Below are positions 16,293 to 24,411 of a stretch of DNA of 64,000 bases, one piece after another. Location: NCBI RefSeq assembly GCF_020520285.1, contig NZ_CP084742.1, positions 3,038,001 through 3,102,000 of the forward strand, written 5' to 3'. The notes below the pieces were generated by a model. The model saw only the letters and a list, made by a program, of their open reading frames with translations, made no database searches and was not told where the DNA came from. Positions within the stretch are counted from its first letter, which is position 1; each line of letters begins with the position of its first letter. The DNA is from Pseudomonas sp. L5B5. Lineage in GTDB: Bacteria > Pseudomonadota > Gammaproteobacteria > Pseudomonadales > Pseudomonadaceae. Position numbers and translations under genes: made by a program.

Positions 16293-18489
16293 GTTCAAGT
16301 CCTTGGGGTGCCGGCACCACCGGCTTGGCCACGGCATAGGCCGCCAGCGGCGATTGCGGATCGAGCAGTGACGTACGAATGAAGTGCAGGTAACTCTTGA
16401 CCCGGCGCAGGGCCGAGGTGTCGAAGTGCGGGGCAAAGGGTTCGTCGGTGGCCTGGACCCGGCTGATGGCGTGGTCCACGGCGATCAGCCCGCGCTCCAG
16501 GTTGCTCTGGCTCGGTTGCAGGAATAGCCGCACCAGGGAACGCCCCATGACCCGGATCGCCTGGCGCCAGGGCTGGGATTCGGCATACGCCGGGTGCACC
16601 GGGAGGATCGCCTGTTCCTTGCGCAACTCGATGATGGCGTGGCCGACTTCCAGCACCACGAACATCCAGCGCAGCAGCTCGCTCTGCACCTTGGGCTGGC
16701 CCACCGCCAGGCCATAGGCCTGGTGCAGCAGGTCGCGGGTGCGACTCTCGAAGCTCGAGGCCAGGCCCTTGAGCTTGCCGCTGATGGCGTACACCACCTG
16801 GCCGCGCAGGTCCTGCTCCAGGCGGCGCCACAGCCAGCGGCTGTTGGGCGGCAGGATGATCGCCCCGGCCGCGGCGCAGACCAGCATGCCCATGACCATG
16901 GCGATGTAGTCGTTGATGAAGGTGTAGGGGTTGTAGACGGTCAGGTTGTCCGGCACCGAGCCGGTGCTGAAGAAGATCAGCAAGCCCAGGCCGACCCCGG
17001 CGTACTTGGGGCGCGAGGCCAGGAACGAGCCCAGCACGATCACCGGTGCCAAGGTCAGGCACAGCAACGGGAAGCCATCGAGCCAGGGGAACACGAAGAA
17101 CATCTCGACGAAGCCCACCAGGGCGCCGATGAAGGTCCCGCAAGCCATCTGGAAGGCCATGCGCTTGGGGTTCGGCGTGGCCGCCGAGAGGCCGATGGTG
17201 GCAGCGGCGATCAGGGTCATGGTGGCGCCGCTGGGCCAGGCCGTGGCCACCCAGTAGCTGCCCAGCACCACCAGGACGAAGGCGGCGCGAATACCCGACG
17301 CGGCGCAGGCCAGCCAGTTGGTCTGCGGCGTGAAGGGCTCGTCCCAGCGCTCGCGCTCATGGCTGTGATCGGCCAGGGACGCATGGGTCTGGGCGTAGCT
17401 GTGCATCTCGTCGACGAAGCGGTACAGCAGCTCGTAGGCGGTGTGGAAATCCAGCTGCTCGGCATCGCTCGGGCCGGTCTCCTGGAACGCCGCGCGCAGA
17501 TTGCGCACCTGGGCAGGCAGTTCACCCTTGTAGGCCGCCAACGCCGTGACCAGGCGAGCCGCATCGGGGCTGGTCAGGGCCCGGCCAGAGAAACCGTCCA
17601 GCAATTCCGCCAGGTCATAGAGCCCCGGCTTGATCGCCGCCACCACGTGATCGGTGCCGCTGCTGCGCAGGCGTTCAAGCAACTGGTGCAAGGCGTTGAA
17701 GCGCGTGGTAATGCCCATGAACTCGCTGTTCAAGCGACTCAGGCGACCGTTGCGCCTACGCATGTGCGGGTCTTCGAACACCGTGACGCTGCGCAGCCCT
17801 TCCAGGCCCACGGCCTCGGCGATGAAACGCACGTTGCTGCTTTCGAAAATGTCGCGCTGGCTGCGGCCGCGCAAGCCATCGGTGACGAACATCGCGAACA
17901 CCCCGAAACGCTGGTACAGGGCGTTGCGCATGGCGGCGCTGGCGGTCTGCGGCAGGATCGCGGCGCTGACCAGGGTCGAGCAGAGAATCCCCAGGGAAAT
18001 CTCCAGCACCCGCCATACCGCCGCCATGAAGGCGCCTTCCGGGTGGGCCAGGGCCGGCAGGCCGACCATGGCCGCGGTGTAGCCGGCCAGGACGAAACCG
18101 TAGGCGCGAAAGTTGCGGTAGCGCGCGGCACCGGCCGAGCAGATGCCGACCCAGATCGCCAGCGAGCCGAGGAACAGCTCGGTGTTCTGGGCGAACAGGG
18201 CGATCAGCGCCACCATCACTGCCGAGCCGGCCAGGGTGCCGAGAAAACGGTAGAAGCTCTTGGCGAACACCTGGCCGCTCTGGGGCTGCATGACGATGAA
18301 CACGGTGATCATCGCCGTGCGCGGTTGCGGCAACTCCAGGCGCATGGCCAGCCACAGGGTGAGGAACGCGGCGGCCAGGACCTTGAAGATATAGACCCAG
18401 GTCACGCCGTCGCTGCGTGCCCAGTCGAAGAAACCCCGGCGCCATTCAAGGGAGTACAGCCAGCGCAAAGGGGCGGGCAAGGAAGTCAT
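16282..18489 (-). CDS. FUSC-family inner-membrane efflux permease (AaeB-like)
   Basis: 735 residues, the usual length for AaeB/FUSC permeases. It shows the duplicated architecture: a membrane block at ~30-190, a cytoplasmic helical region to ~385, a second membrane block at ~388-545 and a C-terminal cytoplasmic domain. Predicted to export aromatic carboxylic acids or similar small molecules with the HlyD adaptor and the NodT-type channel of the same operon. It starts 11 bp after the upstream gene ends. Confidence 0.92.
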   Translation of the reverse strand: MTSLPAPLRWLYSLEWRRGFFDWARSDGVTWVYIFKVLAAAFLTLWLAMRLELPQPRTAMITVFIVMQPQSGQVFAKSFYRFLGTLAGSAVMVALIALFAQNTELFLGSLAIWVGICSAGAARYRNFRAYGFVLAGYTAAMVGLPALAHPEGAFMAAVWRVLEISLGILCSTLVSAAILPQTASAAMRNALYQRFGVFAMFVTDGLRGRSQRDIFESSNVRFIAEAVGLEGLRSVTVFEDPHMRRRNGRLSRLNSEFMGITTRFNALHQLLERLRSSGTDHVVAAIKPGLYDLAELLDGFSGRALTSPDAARLVTALAAYKGELPAQVRNLRAAFQETGPSDAEQLDFHTAYELLYRFVDEMHSYAQTHASLADHSHERERWDEPFTPQTNWLACAASGIRAAFVLVVLGSYWVATAWPSGATMTLIAAATIGLSAATPNPKRMAFQMACGTFIGALVGFVEMFFVFPWLDGFPLLCLTLAPVIVLGSFLASRPKYAGVGLGLLIFFSTGSVPDNLTVYNPYTFINDYIAMVMGMLVCAAAGAIILPPNSRWLWRRLEQDLRGQVVYAISGKLKGLASSFESRTRDLLHQAYGLAVGQPKVQSELLRWMFVVLEVGHAIIELRKEQAILPVHPAYAESQPWRQAIRVMGRSLVRLFLQPSQSNLERGLIAVDHAISRVQATDEPFAPHFDTSALRRVKSYLHFIRTSLLDPQSPLAAYAVAKPVVPAPQGLEHAS

Positions 18490-18500
18490 GGGAGCCTGCT

Positions 18501-20012
18501 TCAGTGGTCGAACACGGCCAGGGCCGCGGGAGTCTTGGGTGCCTCAAGGCGGTCTTGCGTGGGGACGTCGCGGCCGGCCTCAAGCCCGCCGCCCAGGGCC
18601 GTCACCAGGTCCGCCTGGACCGTCAGGCGCGCGGCCTGCACCTGCTGCTGCACCTGTTGCTGGTGGAACAGCAGGCTCTGGGCGTTGAGCACATTCAGGT
18701 AGTCGGTCAGGCCACGCTGGAAGGCCACGGTGGCGATGTCGTAGGTCTTCTGCGCAGCGGCCACCGACTCGGCGGCGAAGGCTTGCTGCTTGTCCATGGA
18801 CTCGCGGCGGATCAGCTGGTCGGAGATGCTTTTCAGCGCGTCCACCAGGATCTGGTTGTACCTGGCCACGGCCATGTCATAGCCGGCCGAGGCTTCACCC
18901 AGTTGCGAGCGCAGGCGCCCGCCATCGAAGATCGGCAGGCTGATGGCCGGGCCGACGTTGTAGTTGAGCTTCTTGCCGGTGAGGAACTCCAGCGCCCCGC
19001 CACCGGTGGCCATGAAGCCGATGCTGCCCACCAGGTCGACGTTGGGGTAGAAACCGGCGTGGGCCACATCGATGCCGCGAGCCTGGGCCGCCACTTGCCA
19101 GCGGCTGGCGACCACGTCCGGGCGCTGCCCCAGCAGTTCGGCGGGCAGGGCCGAGGGCAGTTTCAGCGCCGCGCCCAGGGCCAGGCTCGGGCGCTGCAAC
19201 TGCGCGCCCTCTCCCGGGCCCTTGCCGGCCAGGGCTGCCAATTGGTTGCGGGTCAGGGCAATTTCTTCGTCCAGGGCGTCCAGCTGGCGATGGGTTTCCG
19301 GCAGCGGCGCTTCGGCCTGGCTGACTTCGAAATGAGTGCCGATGCCGCCGTCCAGGCGCCGTTGCGCCAGTTCGAGGATCTGTTGCTGCTGCTTGAGGGT
19401 GGCGGCCACGATGTCGCGCCGAGCGAAGTGCAGGGACAGCTGGATATAGCTGCGCACCACGTTGTTCACCAGTTCCAGTTGCGCTTGACGGGCTTCGGCC
19501 ACGCTCATGTGGGCCAGGTCCACGGCGCGCTCGGTGGCGTTGCTTTCCCGGCCCCAGAGGTCCAGGGCGTAACTGAAGCCCAGGGCGGCGTTGTTGTCCC
19601 AGGTGGTGCTGTTGGACAGCGCGCCGGGGCCATAGAACTGATCGGTAGGCCAGTTGTGGCGCTTGAGGGTGGCGTCGCCCTTGACCTGCAGCGACTCGGC
19701 CGATTCGGCAATGCCGGCCAGGGCCTTGGCCTGGCGCACCCGGGCGGCAGCCATGGCCAGGCTCGGGCTGCCCTGCACGGCCAGGTCGATCCAGCGGTTC
19801 AGCTGCGGGTCGCCATAGGCCTGCCACCACTGGGCACTGGGCCAGCGGGCATCTCGCGCGGCGCTCTGGATCGCCTCGTCGGTGGCCAGTGTATTAGCGG
19901 GAAGTGTCTTGCCCTGTGGGGCAATGCCTCCGGTTCCGATGCAGCCGCTGATTGCTAACGATAAAGCCCAAACACTGAGGGTCTTGAACCCTCTGCTGAT
20001 GCGACGCGGCAC
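18501..20012 (-). CDS. NodT-family outer-membrane efflux lipoprotein
   Basis: 503-residue outer-membrane factor of the OprM/NodT type, the exit duct of the four-gene efflux operon. Lipoprotein signal MPRRISRGFKTLSVW... ends at the lipobox ISGC. Two OEP repeats are visible, each with Ala/Gln-rich coiled-coil helices (~190-265 and ~390-460), and the family block LLGQRPDVVASRWQVAAQ. GTG 20012 is preferred because AGGA lies 10 bases upstream and gives a compact signal peptide; ATG 20048 and GTG 20084 are in-frame alternatives. It is divergent from a LysR gene. Confidence 0.9.
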   Translation of the reverse strand: MPRRISRGFKTLSVWALSLAISGCIGTGGIAPQGKTLPANTLATDEAIQSAARDARWPSAQWWQAYGDPQLNRWIDLAVQGSPSLAMAAARVRQAKALAGIAESAESLQVKGDATLKRHNWPTDQFYGPGALSNSTTWDNNAALGFSYALDLWGRESNATERAVDLAHMSVAEARQAQLELVNNVVRSYIQLSLHFARRDIVAATLKQQQQILELAQRRLDGGIGTHFEVSQAEAPLPETHRQLDALDEEIALTRNQLAALAGKGPGEGAQLQRPSLALGAALKLPSALPAELLGQRPDVVASRWQVAAQARGIDVAHAGFYPNVDLVGSIGFMATGGGALEFLTGKKLNYNVGPAISLPIFDGGRLRSQLGEASAGYDMAVARYNQILVDALKSISDQLIRRESMDKQQAFAAESVAAAQKTYDIATVAFQRGLTDYLNVLNAQSLLFHQQQVQQQVQAARLTVQADLVTALGGGLEAGRDVPTQDRLEAPKTPAALAVFDH

Positions 20013-20172
20013 TGCTGCGAATTCCTGAGATCGGGGGGAGAAGTACATCTCTCTTAGGCACCCGCTGGCCGGCGTTCCAGGCACCGCGATGGGCCTGGAG
20101 GCGCTTCACCGGCAAGCCGGGTCCTATAGATCGGCGCAATTCTAGGGTGGGCTCCGGTCGGCGATAAGCTGG

Positions 20173-20186
20173 GATTCCTGTGAATC
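20173..20186. promoter_or_regulatory. Small inverted repeat in the efflux/LysR divergent region
   Basis: GATTC-CTGT-GAATC lies in the 265-bp gap between the efflux operon and the divergent LysR gene, about 92 bp before the LysR start. It is a possible operator; no other evidence supports it. Confidence 0.3.
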
Positions 20187-20277
20187 TTTGTTACCGTAAA
20201 CGCGATAATCCCTTGGTCGCCTATCCAAGCCCCCGTAACTTCGTGTCACAATTTGCAATCTCCCTTGAGAGCACCCC

Positions 20278-21246
20278 ATGGACACCTTGCAAAACATGCG
20301 CGCCTTCAGTTGTGTCGCCGAAGCCGGCAGTTTCACCGCCGCGGCAGTGCAACTGGACACCACCACGGCCAACGTCTCGCGCGCCGTCTCCAATCTCGAG
20401 GCGCACCTGCAAACCCGCTTGCTCAACCGCACCACCCGGCGTATCGCCCTGACCGAGGCCGGCAAGCGCTACCTGCTGCGCTGCGAACAGATCCTGGCCT
20501 ATGTGGAAGAAGCCGAGGCCGAGGCCAGCGACGCTCACGCCCGCCCCGCCGGCCAGCTGAAAGTGCACACCATGACCGGCATCGGCCAGCACTTCGTGAT
20601 CGACGCCATCGCCCGCTATCGCAAGTCGCACCCGGACGTGACCTTCGACCTGACCATGGCCAACCGCGTGCCGGACCTGCTGGACGAGGGCTACGACGTG
20701 TCCATCGTCCTGGCCAGCGAACTGCCCGACTCGGGCTTCGTGTCCCAGCGCCTGGGCATCACCTACAGCATCGTCTGCGCCTCGCCAGCCTACGTGAAGG
20801 CCCACGGCTGCCCGCAGAAGCCCAGCGACCTGCTGCATCACGCCTGCCTGCGCCTGGTGAGCCCGGTAATTCCCCTGGAGAAGTGGACCTTCGACGGTCC
20901 CGAAGGCCAGGAAATGGTCACCATCAACAGCTCGCCGTTCCTGGTGAACTCGGCCGACGCCATGAAGGCCGCGATCATCAGCGGCATGGGCATTGGCGTG
21001 CTGCCGGTGTACGCCGCCATCGAGGCCCTGCGCAACGGCACCCTGGTGCGGGTCATGCCCAAGTACCGCTCCCAGGAGCTGAACCTGTACGCCATCTACC
21101 CGTCGCGCCAGTACCTGGACGCCAAGATCAAGACCTGGGTCGAGTACCTGCGCGGCTCCCTGCCGGAGATCCTCGCCGCGAACCAGGCGGAACTGGCCTC
21201 CTATGAGCTCAGCGGCACTCTGGCTGGCGCCCGTTCCGGCCACTGA
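20278..21246 (+). CDS. LysR-family regulator, likely of the divergent efflux operon
   Basis: 322-residue LysR-type transcriptional regulator: N-terminal winged helix-turn-helix (residues ~1-60, SFTAAAVQLDTTTANVSRAV) and a substrate-binding-like effector domain from ~90. It belongs to the large group that includes AaeR. Divergent placement next to an AaeXAB-like pump makes it the probable aromatic-acid-responsive activator, by inference from E. coli aaeR-aaeXAB. It lies 105 bp before the 2-hydroxyacid dehydrogenase gene in the same orientation. Confidence 0.9.
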   Translation: MDTLQNMRAFSCVAEAGSFTAAAVQLDTTTANVSRAVSNLEAHLQTRLLNRTTRRIALTEAGKRYLLRCEQILAYVEEAEAEASDAHARPAGQLKVHTMTGIGQHFVIDAIARYRKSHPDVTFDLTMANRVPDLLDEGYDVSIVLASELPDSGFVSQRLGITYSIVCASPAYVKAHGCPQKPSDLLHHACLRLVSPVIPLEKWTFDGPEGQEMVTINSSPFLVNSADAMKAAIISGMGIGVLPVYAAIEALRNGTLVRVMPKYRSQELNLYAIYPSRQYLDAKIKTWVEYLRGSLPEILAANQAELASYELSGTLAGARSGH

Positions 21247-21351
21247 ACAGCGGCGCCCGGCCCCGGGATCGACGCCAGAAAAAGCCCATGGATCGGGCGG
21301 TTTAATGTTAGCTTGCTTGGCATTTTCTCCTGCCTGACGAGCCATTCCGCG

Positions 21352-22326
21352 ATGAAAAAGACCGTACTAGCCTTCAGCCGCATCACTCCCGAAATGACCG
21401 AGCGCCTGCAACAGGACTTCGAGGTCATAGTGCCCAATCCCAAGCAGGGGGATATCAAGGCCCAATTCAACGAAGCCCTTCCCCGGGCCCACGGCCTGAT
21501 CGGGGTCGGCCGCAAGCTGGGACGCGCGCAACTGGAGCACGCCACGCAGCTGGAAGTGGTGTCGAGCATCTCGGTGGGCTACGACAATTACGACCTGGAC
21601 TACTTCAACGAACGCGGGCTGATGCTCACCAACACGCCCGATGTGCTCACCGAAAGCACTGCCGACCTGGCCTTCGCCCTGCTCATGGGCAGTGCTCGCC
21701 GGGTCGCCGAGCTGGACGCCTGGACCAAGGCCGGGCAATGGCAGGCCAGCGTCGGCCCGGCGCTGTTCGGTTGTGATGTGCATGGCAAGACCCTGGGAAT
21801 CGTCGGCATGGGCAATATCGGCGCGGCCATCGCCCGTCGCGGGCGCCTGGGGTTCGGCATGCCGATCCTCTACAGCGGCAACAGCCGCAAGACCGCCCTG
21901 GAACAGGAGCTGGGGGCGCAGTTTCGCAGCCTCGAGCAGTTGCTGGCCGAAGCCGATTTCGTCTGCCTGGTAGTGCCGTTGAGCGAGCAGACCCGGCACC
22001 TGATCAGCCAGCGCGAACTGGCGCTGATGAAACCCGGCGCCATCCTGGTGAACATTTCCCGAGGCCCGGTGGTGGACGAGCCGGCGCTGATCGAAGCCTT
22101 GCAGAATGGCCGGATCCGCGGCGCCGGCCTGGATGTGTACGAGAAGGAGCCCCTGGCCCAATCGCCCCTGTTCCAGTTGAAGAATGCCCTGACCCTGCCG
22201 CACGTCGGCTCGGCCACCACCGAGACCCGCGACGCCATGGCCGACCGCGCCATGAGCAACCTGCGCAGCGCCCTGCTGGGCCAGCGCCCCCAGGACCTGG
22301 TCAACCCCCAGGTGTGGAAAGCCTGA
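21352..22326 (+). CDS. D-2-hydroxyacid dehydrogenase (glyoxylate/hydroxypyruvate/2-ketoaldonate reductase type)
   Basis: 324-residue cytoplasmic NAD(P)H-dependent reductase. It has the Rossmann motif GIVGMGNIGAAIARR and the family catalytic residues: Arg in NISRGPVVDE, Glu in DVYEKEP and His in LPHVGSAT. Closest in pattern to GhrB/TkrA enzymes that reduce glyoxylate, hydroxypyruvate or 2-ketogluconate; the choice among these is not decidable here. ATG 21352 (MKKTVLAFSR) is used rather than the upstream in-frame 21313, which would add non-conserved residues. Confidence 0.9.
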   Translation: MKKTVLAFSRITPEMTERLQQDFEVIVPNPKQGDIKAQFNEALPRAHGLIGVGRKLGRAQLEHATQLEVVSSISVGYDNYDLDYFNERGLMLTNTPDVLTESTADLAFALLMGSARRVAELDAWTKAGQWQASVGPALFGCDVHGKTLGIVGMGNIGAAIARRGRLGFGMPILYSGNSRKTALEQELGAQFRSLEQLLAEADFVCLVVPLSEQTRHLISQRELALMKPGAILVNISRGPVVDEPALIEALQNGRIRGAGLDVYEKEPLAQSPLFQLKNALTLPHVGSATTETRDAMADRAMSNLRSALLGQRPQDLVNPQVWKA

Positions 22327-22330
22327 GCCT

Positions 22331-22455
22331 GTAGCCGCTGTCGAGCCTGCGAGGCTGCGTACGAGGGCCCAGCCCTCGCAGGGCGGTGTGCCCGCCAGCA
22401 GGCTTGGCCTCGGCTACGCCGCCGTGCGCAGCTTCGCCAGCTCAGCAGCGGCTAC
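22331..22455. repeat. REP-type element (GTAGCCGCTG family)
   Basis: Begins GTAGCCGCTGTCGAGCC just after a convergent gene end and closes with CAGCAGCGGCTAC. The middle is a GC-rich palindromic stretch (GAGGGCCCAGCCCTC). It fills the gap between two convergent genes and may also stop transcription from both sides. Confidence 0.8.
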
Positions 22456-22468
22456 AGGGCCTGCGAGG

Positions 22469-23359
22469 TCAGGCCGTTGCGCCCAGTTTCGCGGGTTTGG
22501 CGGCAGCGCCGGGTTTGCGAAAGACCAGGACGTTGCCCAGCATCACCAGGACCAGGCCGGCCAGCGCCGGGGCGGTCCACTGGTAGCCCTCCACCACCGC
22601 CGAAACATTCAGTGCCACCACTGGGAACAGCACGGTGCAATAGGCTGCCCGTTCCGGCCCCATGCGCCCGACCAGGGTCAGGTAGGCGGTAAAGCCGATC
22701 ACCGAACCCGGAATCACCAGGTACAGCAACGAGCCGATATAGCGCGTGGTCCACTCCACGTCGAAGGCAATGCCCTGGAACAGGCAATACACCGCCAGCA
22801 TCGTTGCGCCGTAGGCCATGCCCCAGGCATTGGTGGTCATGGGCTTGAGCCCGGCCTTCTGCTGCAGGCTGGACAGCATGTTGCCCGCCGAGAAGCACAG
22901 GGTTCCGAGCAATGCCAGGCCCAGGCCCAGCAGGGTCTGCGGGCTGGCGCTGTGGCCCACCAGCTCCGGCCAGAACAGCAGCCCCAGCCCGCCCCCCAGC
23001 AGCACGTTGCGGGCAATTTTCTGGCCGAAGAACACCCGCGCATTGAGGGCGTTCCACAAGGTGGCGGTGGAGAACACCACAGCCACCAGCCCCGAGGGCA
23101 CCCACTGGCTGGCATGCAGGAAGCACATGAAGTTGATGCAGAACAGGCACAACCCCTGGGCCAGGCAGATCAGGTGGCCACGGCGGTTCATCGCCTGCAG
23201 CTTGCGACTGAGCAGGAGCATGACGAACAGCACCAGGGCCGCCAGGGCGAAGCGATAGACGATGGATACCGGAATCGCCACCACCCCCAGTTGCAGTTTC
23301 AGGGCGATCCAGGTGGTGCCCCAGATCAGCACGGTCAACAGGTACAGCGACAGGTTCAT
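22469..23359 (-). CDS. EamA/DMT-superfamily transporter
   Basis: 296 residues with about ten hydrophobic segments arranged as two EamA repeats of five (LLTVLIWGTTWIALK... and LMGMAYGATM-type second half). Members export amino acids or other small metabolites; the substrate is unknown. ATG 23359 has AAGGAG at the right distance; upstream in-frame codons are not membrane-like. It is divergent from an AraC-type gene, which is its probable regulator. Two CTTGC copies ten bases apart (23413, 23423) in the shared promoter region could be an AraC-type site. Confidence 0.88.
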   Translation of the reverse strand: MNLSLYLLTVLIWGTTWIALKLQLGVVAIPVSIVYRFALAALVLFVMLLLSRKLQAMNRRGHLICLAQGLCLFCINFMCFLHASQWVPSGLVAVVFSTATLWNALNARVFFGQKIARNVLLGGGLGLLFWPELVGHSASPQTLLGLGLALLGTLCFSAGNMLSSLQQKAGLKPMTTNAWGMAYGATMLAVYCLFQGIAFDVEWTTRYIGSLLYLVIPGSVIGFTAYLTLVGRMGPERAAYCTVLFPVVALNVSAVVEGYQWTAPALAGLVLVMLGNVLVFRKPGAAAKPAKLGATA

Positions 23360-23513
23360 GGCACGGCTCCTTCTACAAGGAACACAGTCTCGCGCCTGTC
23401 CCGGACCCGGCGCTTGCACAAACTTGCGCTTTTTATCGGCACCGGGCTGGCAGCCCGCACGCGACGGGGTAGGATGCGAAACACCGGCAAATGAACCTCG
23501 CGATTCGACCATC

Positions 23514-24389
23514 ATGTCCGCACTGGATAGCCTGCAAGTCTTCCAAGCCTTGAACCGCTCGCCCAACGCGCGCCTGGAGCACAGCGCCGAACTGGGTGAC
23601 GGCCTGTGGGCGGCCTTGTGGAGCAATCACCACGACGCCCAGGAATACGCAGCGCCCAGCCATCACACCCTGTCCTGCTACATCGCCGGCGGCACCGGCA
23701 CCTTTCGACGCGACCAGCCGGGGAGCAAGGGCGGGCCGGGCAAGTTGTGCATCCTGCCTGCCGAACACCAGTCAGCCTGGGTGATCAACGGCGACATCCG
23801 CCTGGCCCATGTGTATTTCAGCCCGCAGCAGTTCGCCCTGGGCTGCGTCACCCTGCTGGATCGCGAGCCCCGGGAACTGCAACTGCGCGAAAGCGTGTTC
23901 CTCGACGATCCACAGCAGACCTGGCGCTTCCGGCAGCTGATCAGGCTGAACTGGGACGAGCCCGGCGAGCGCCTGCTGACCAGCAGCCTGGCCCACGAGA
24001 TGCTCGGCCATGCCCTGCTCAACCAGGCGGGCCTGCGCCAGGGTCTGCGCCTCAAGGGCGGCCTGGCTGCCCACCAGCGGCGCCTCTTGATGGACTACAT
24101 CGACAGCCAGCTCGATACCCCCCTGAGCCTGGGGCAACTGGCCGGCCTGTGCGCCCTCTCCGAATACCACTTCGCCCGCATGTTTCGCCAAAGCTTCGGC
24201 CTGCCGCCGCACCAGTACGTGCTGGCCCGGCGCCTGGACCGGGCACGCCTGCTGCTGCGCAGCAGCACCCAGCCCCTGGGGGAGATTGCCCTGGCTTGCG
24301 GCTTCGCCAGCGCCAGCCACTTCACCAACCGCTTCCGCCAGGCCCTGGGCGGCACCCCGGGGGCGTATCGCCAGGCCTTCGCCGGCTGA
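23514..24389 (+). CDS. AraC-family transcriptional regulator
   Basis: 291 residues: an N-terminal cupin-like sensing domain and a C-terminal pair of helix-turn-helix motifs from ~185 (LGQLAGLCALSEYHFARMFR and LGEIALACGFASASHFTNRF), the classic AraC/XylS signature. ATG 23514 fits the family start (MSALDSLQVFQAL); codons further upstream run into the promoter of the divergent gene. Likely controls the neighbouring EamA exporter, inferred from divergent placement only. Confidence 0.9.
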   Translation: MSALDSLQVFQALNRSPNARLEHSAELGDGLWAALWSNHHDAQEYAAPSHHTLSCYIAGGTGTFRRDQPGSKGGPGKLCILPAEHQSAWVINGDIRLAHVYFSPQQFALGCVTLLDREPRELQLRESVFLDDPQQTWRFRQLIRLNWDEPGERLLTSSLAHEMLGHALLNQAGLRQGLRLKGGLAAHQRRLLMDYIDSQLDTPLSLGQLAGLCALSEYHFARMFRQSFGLPPHQYVLARRLDRARLLLRSSTQPLGEIALACGFASASHFTNRFRQALGGTPGAYRQAFAG

Positions 24390-24411
24390 TCAGCGCCCCT
24401 CCTGCCCCACC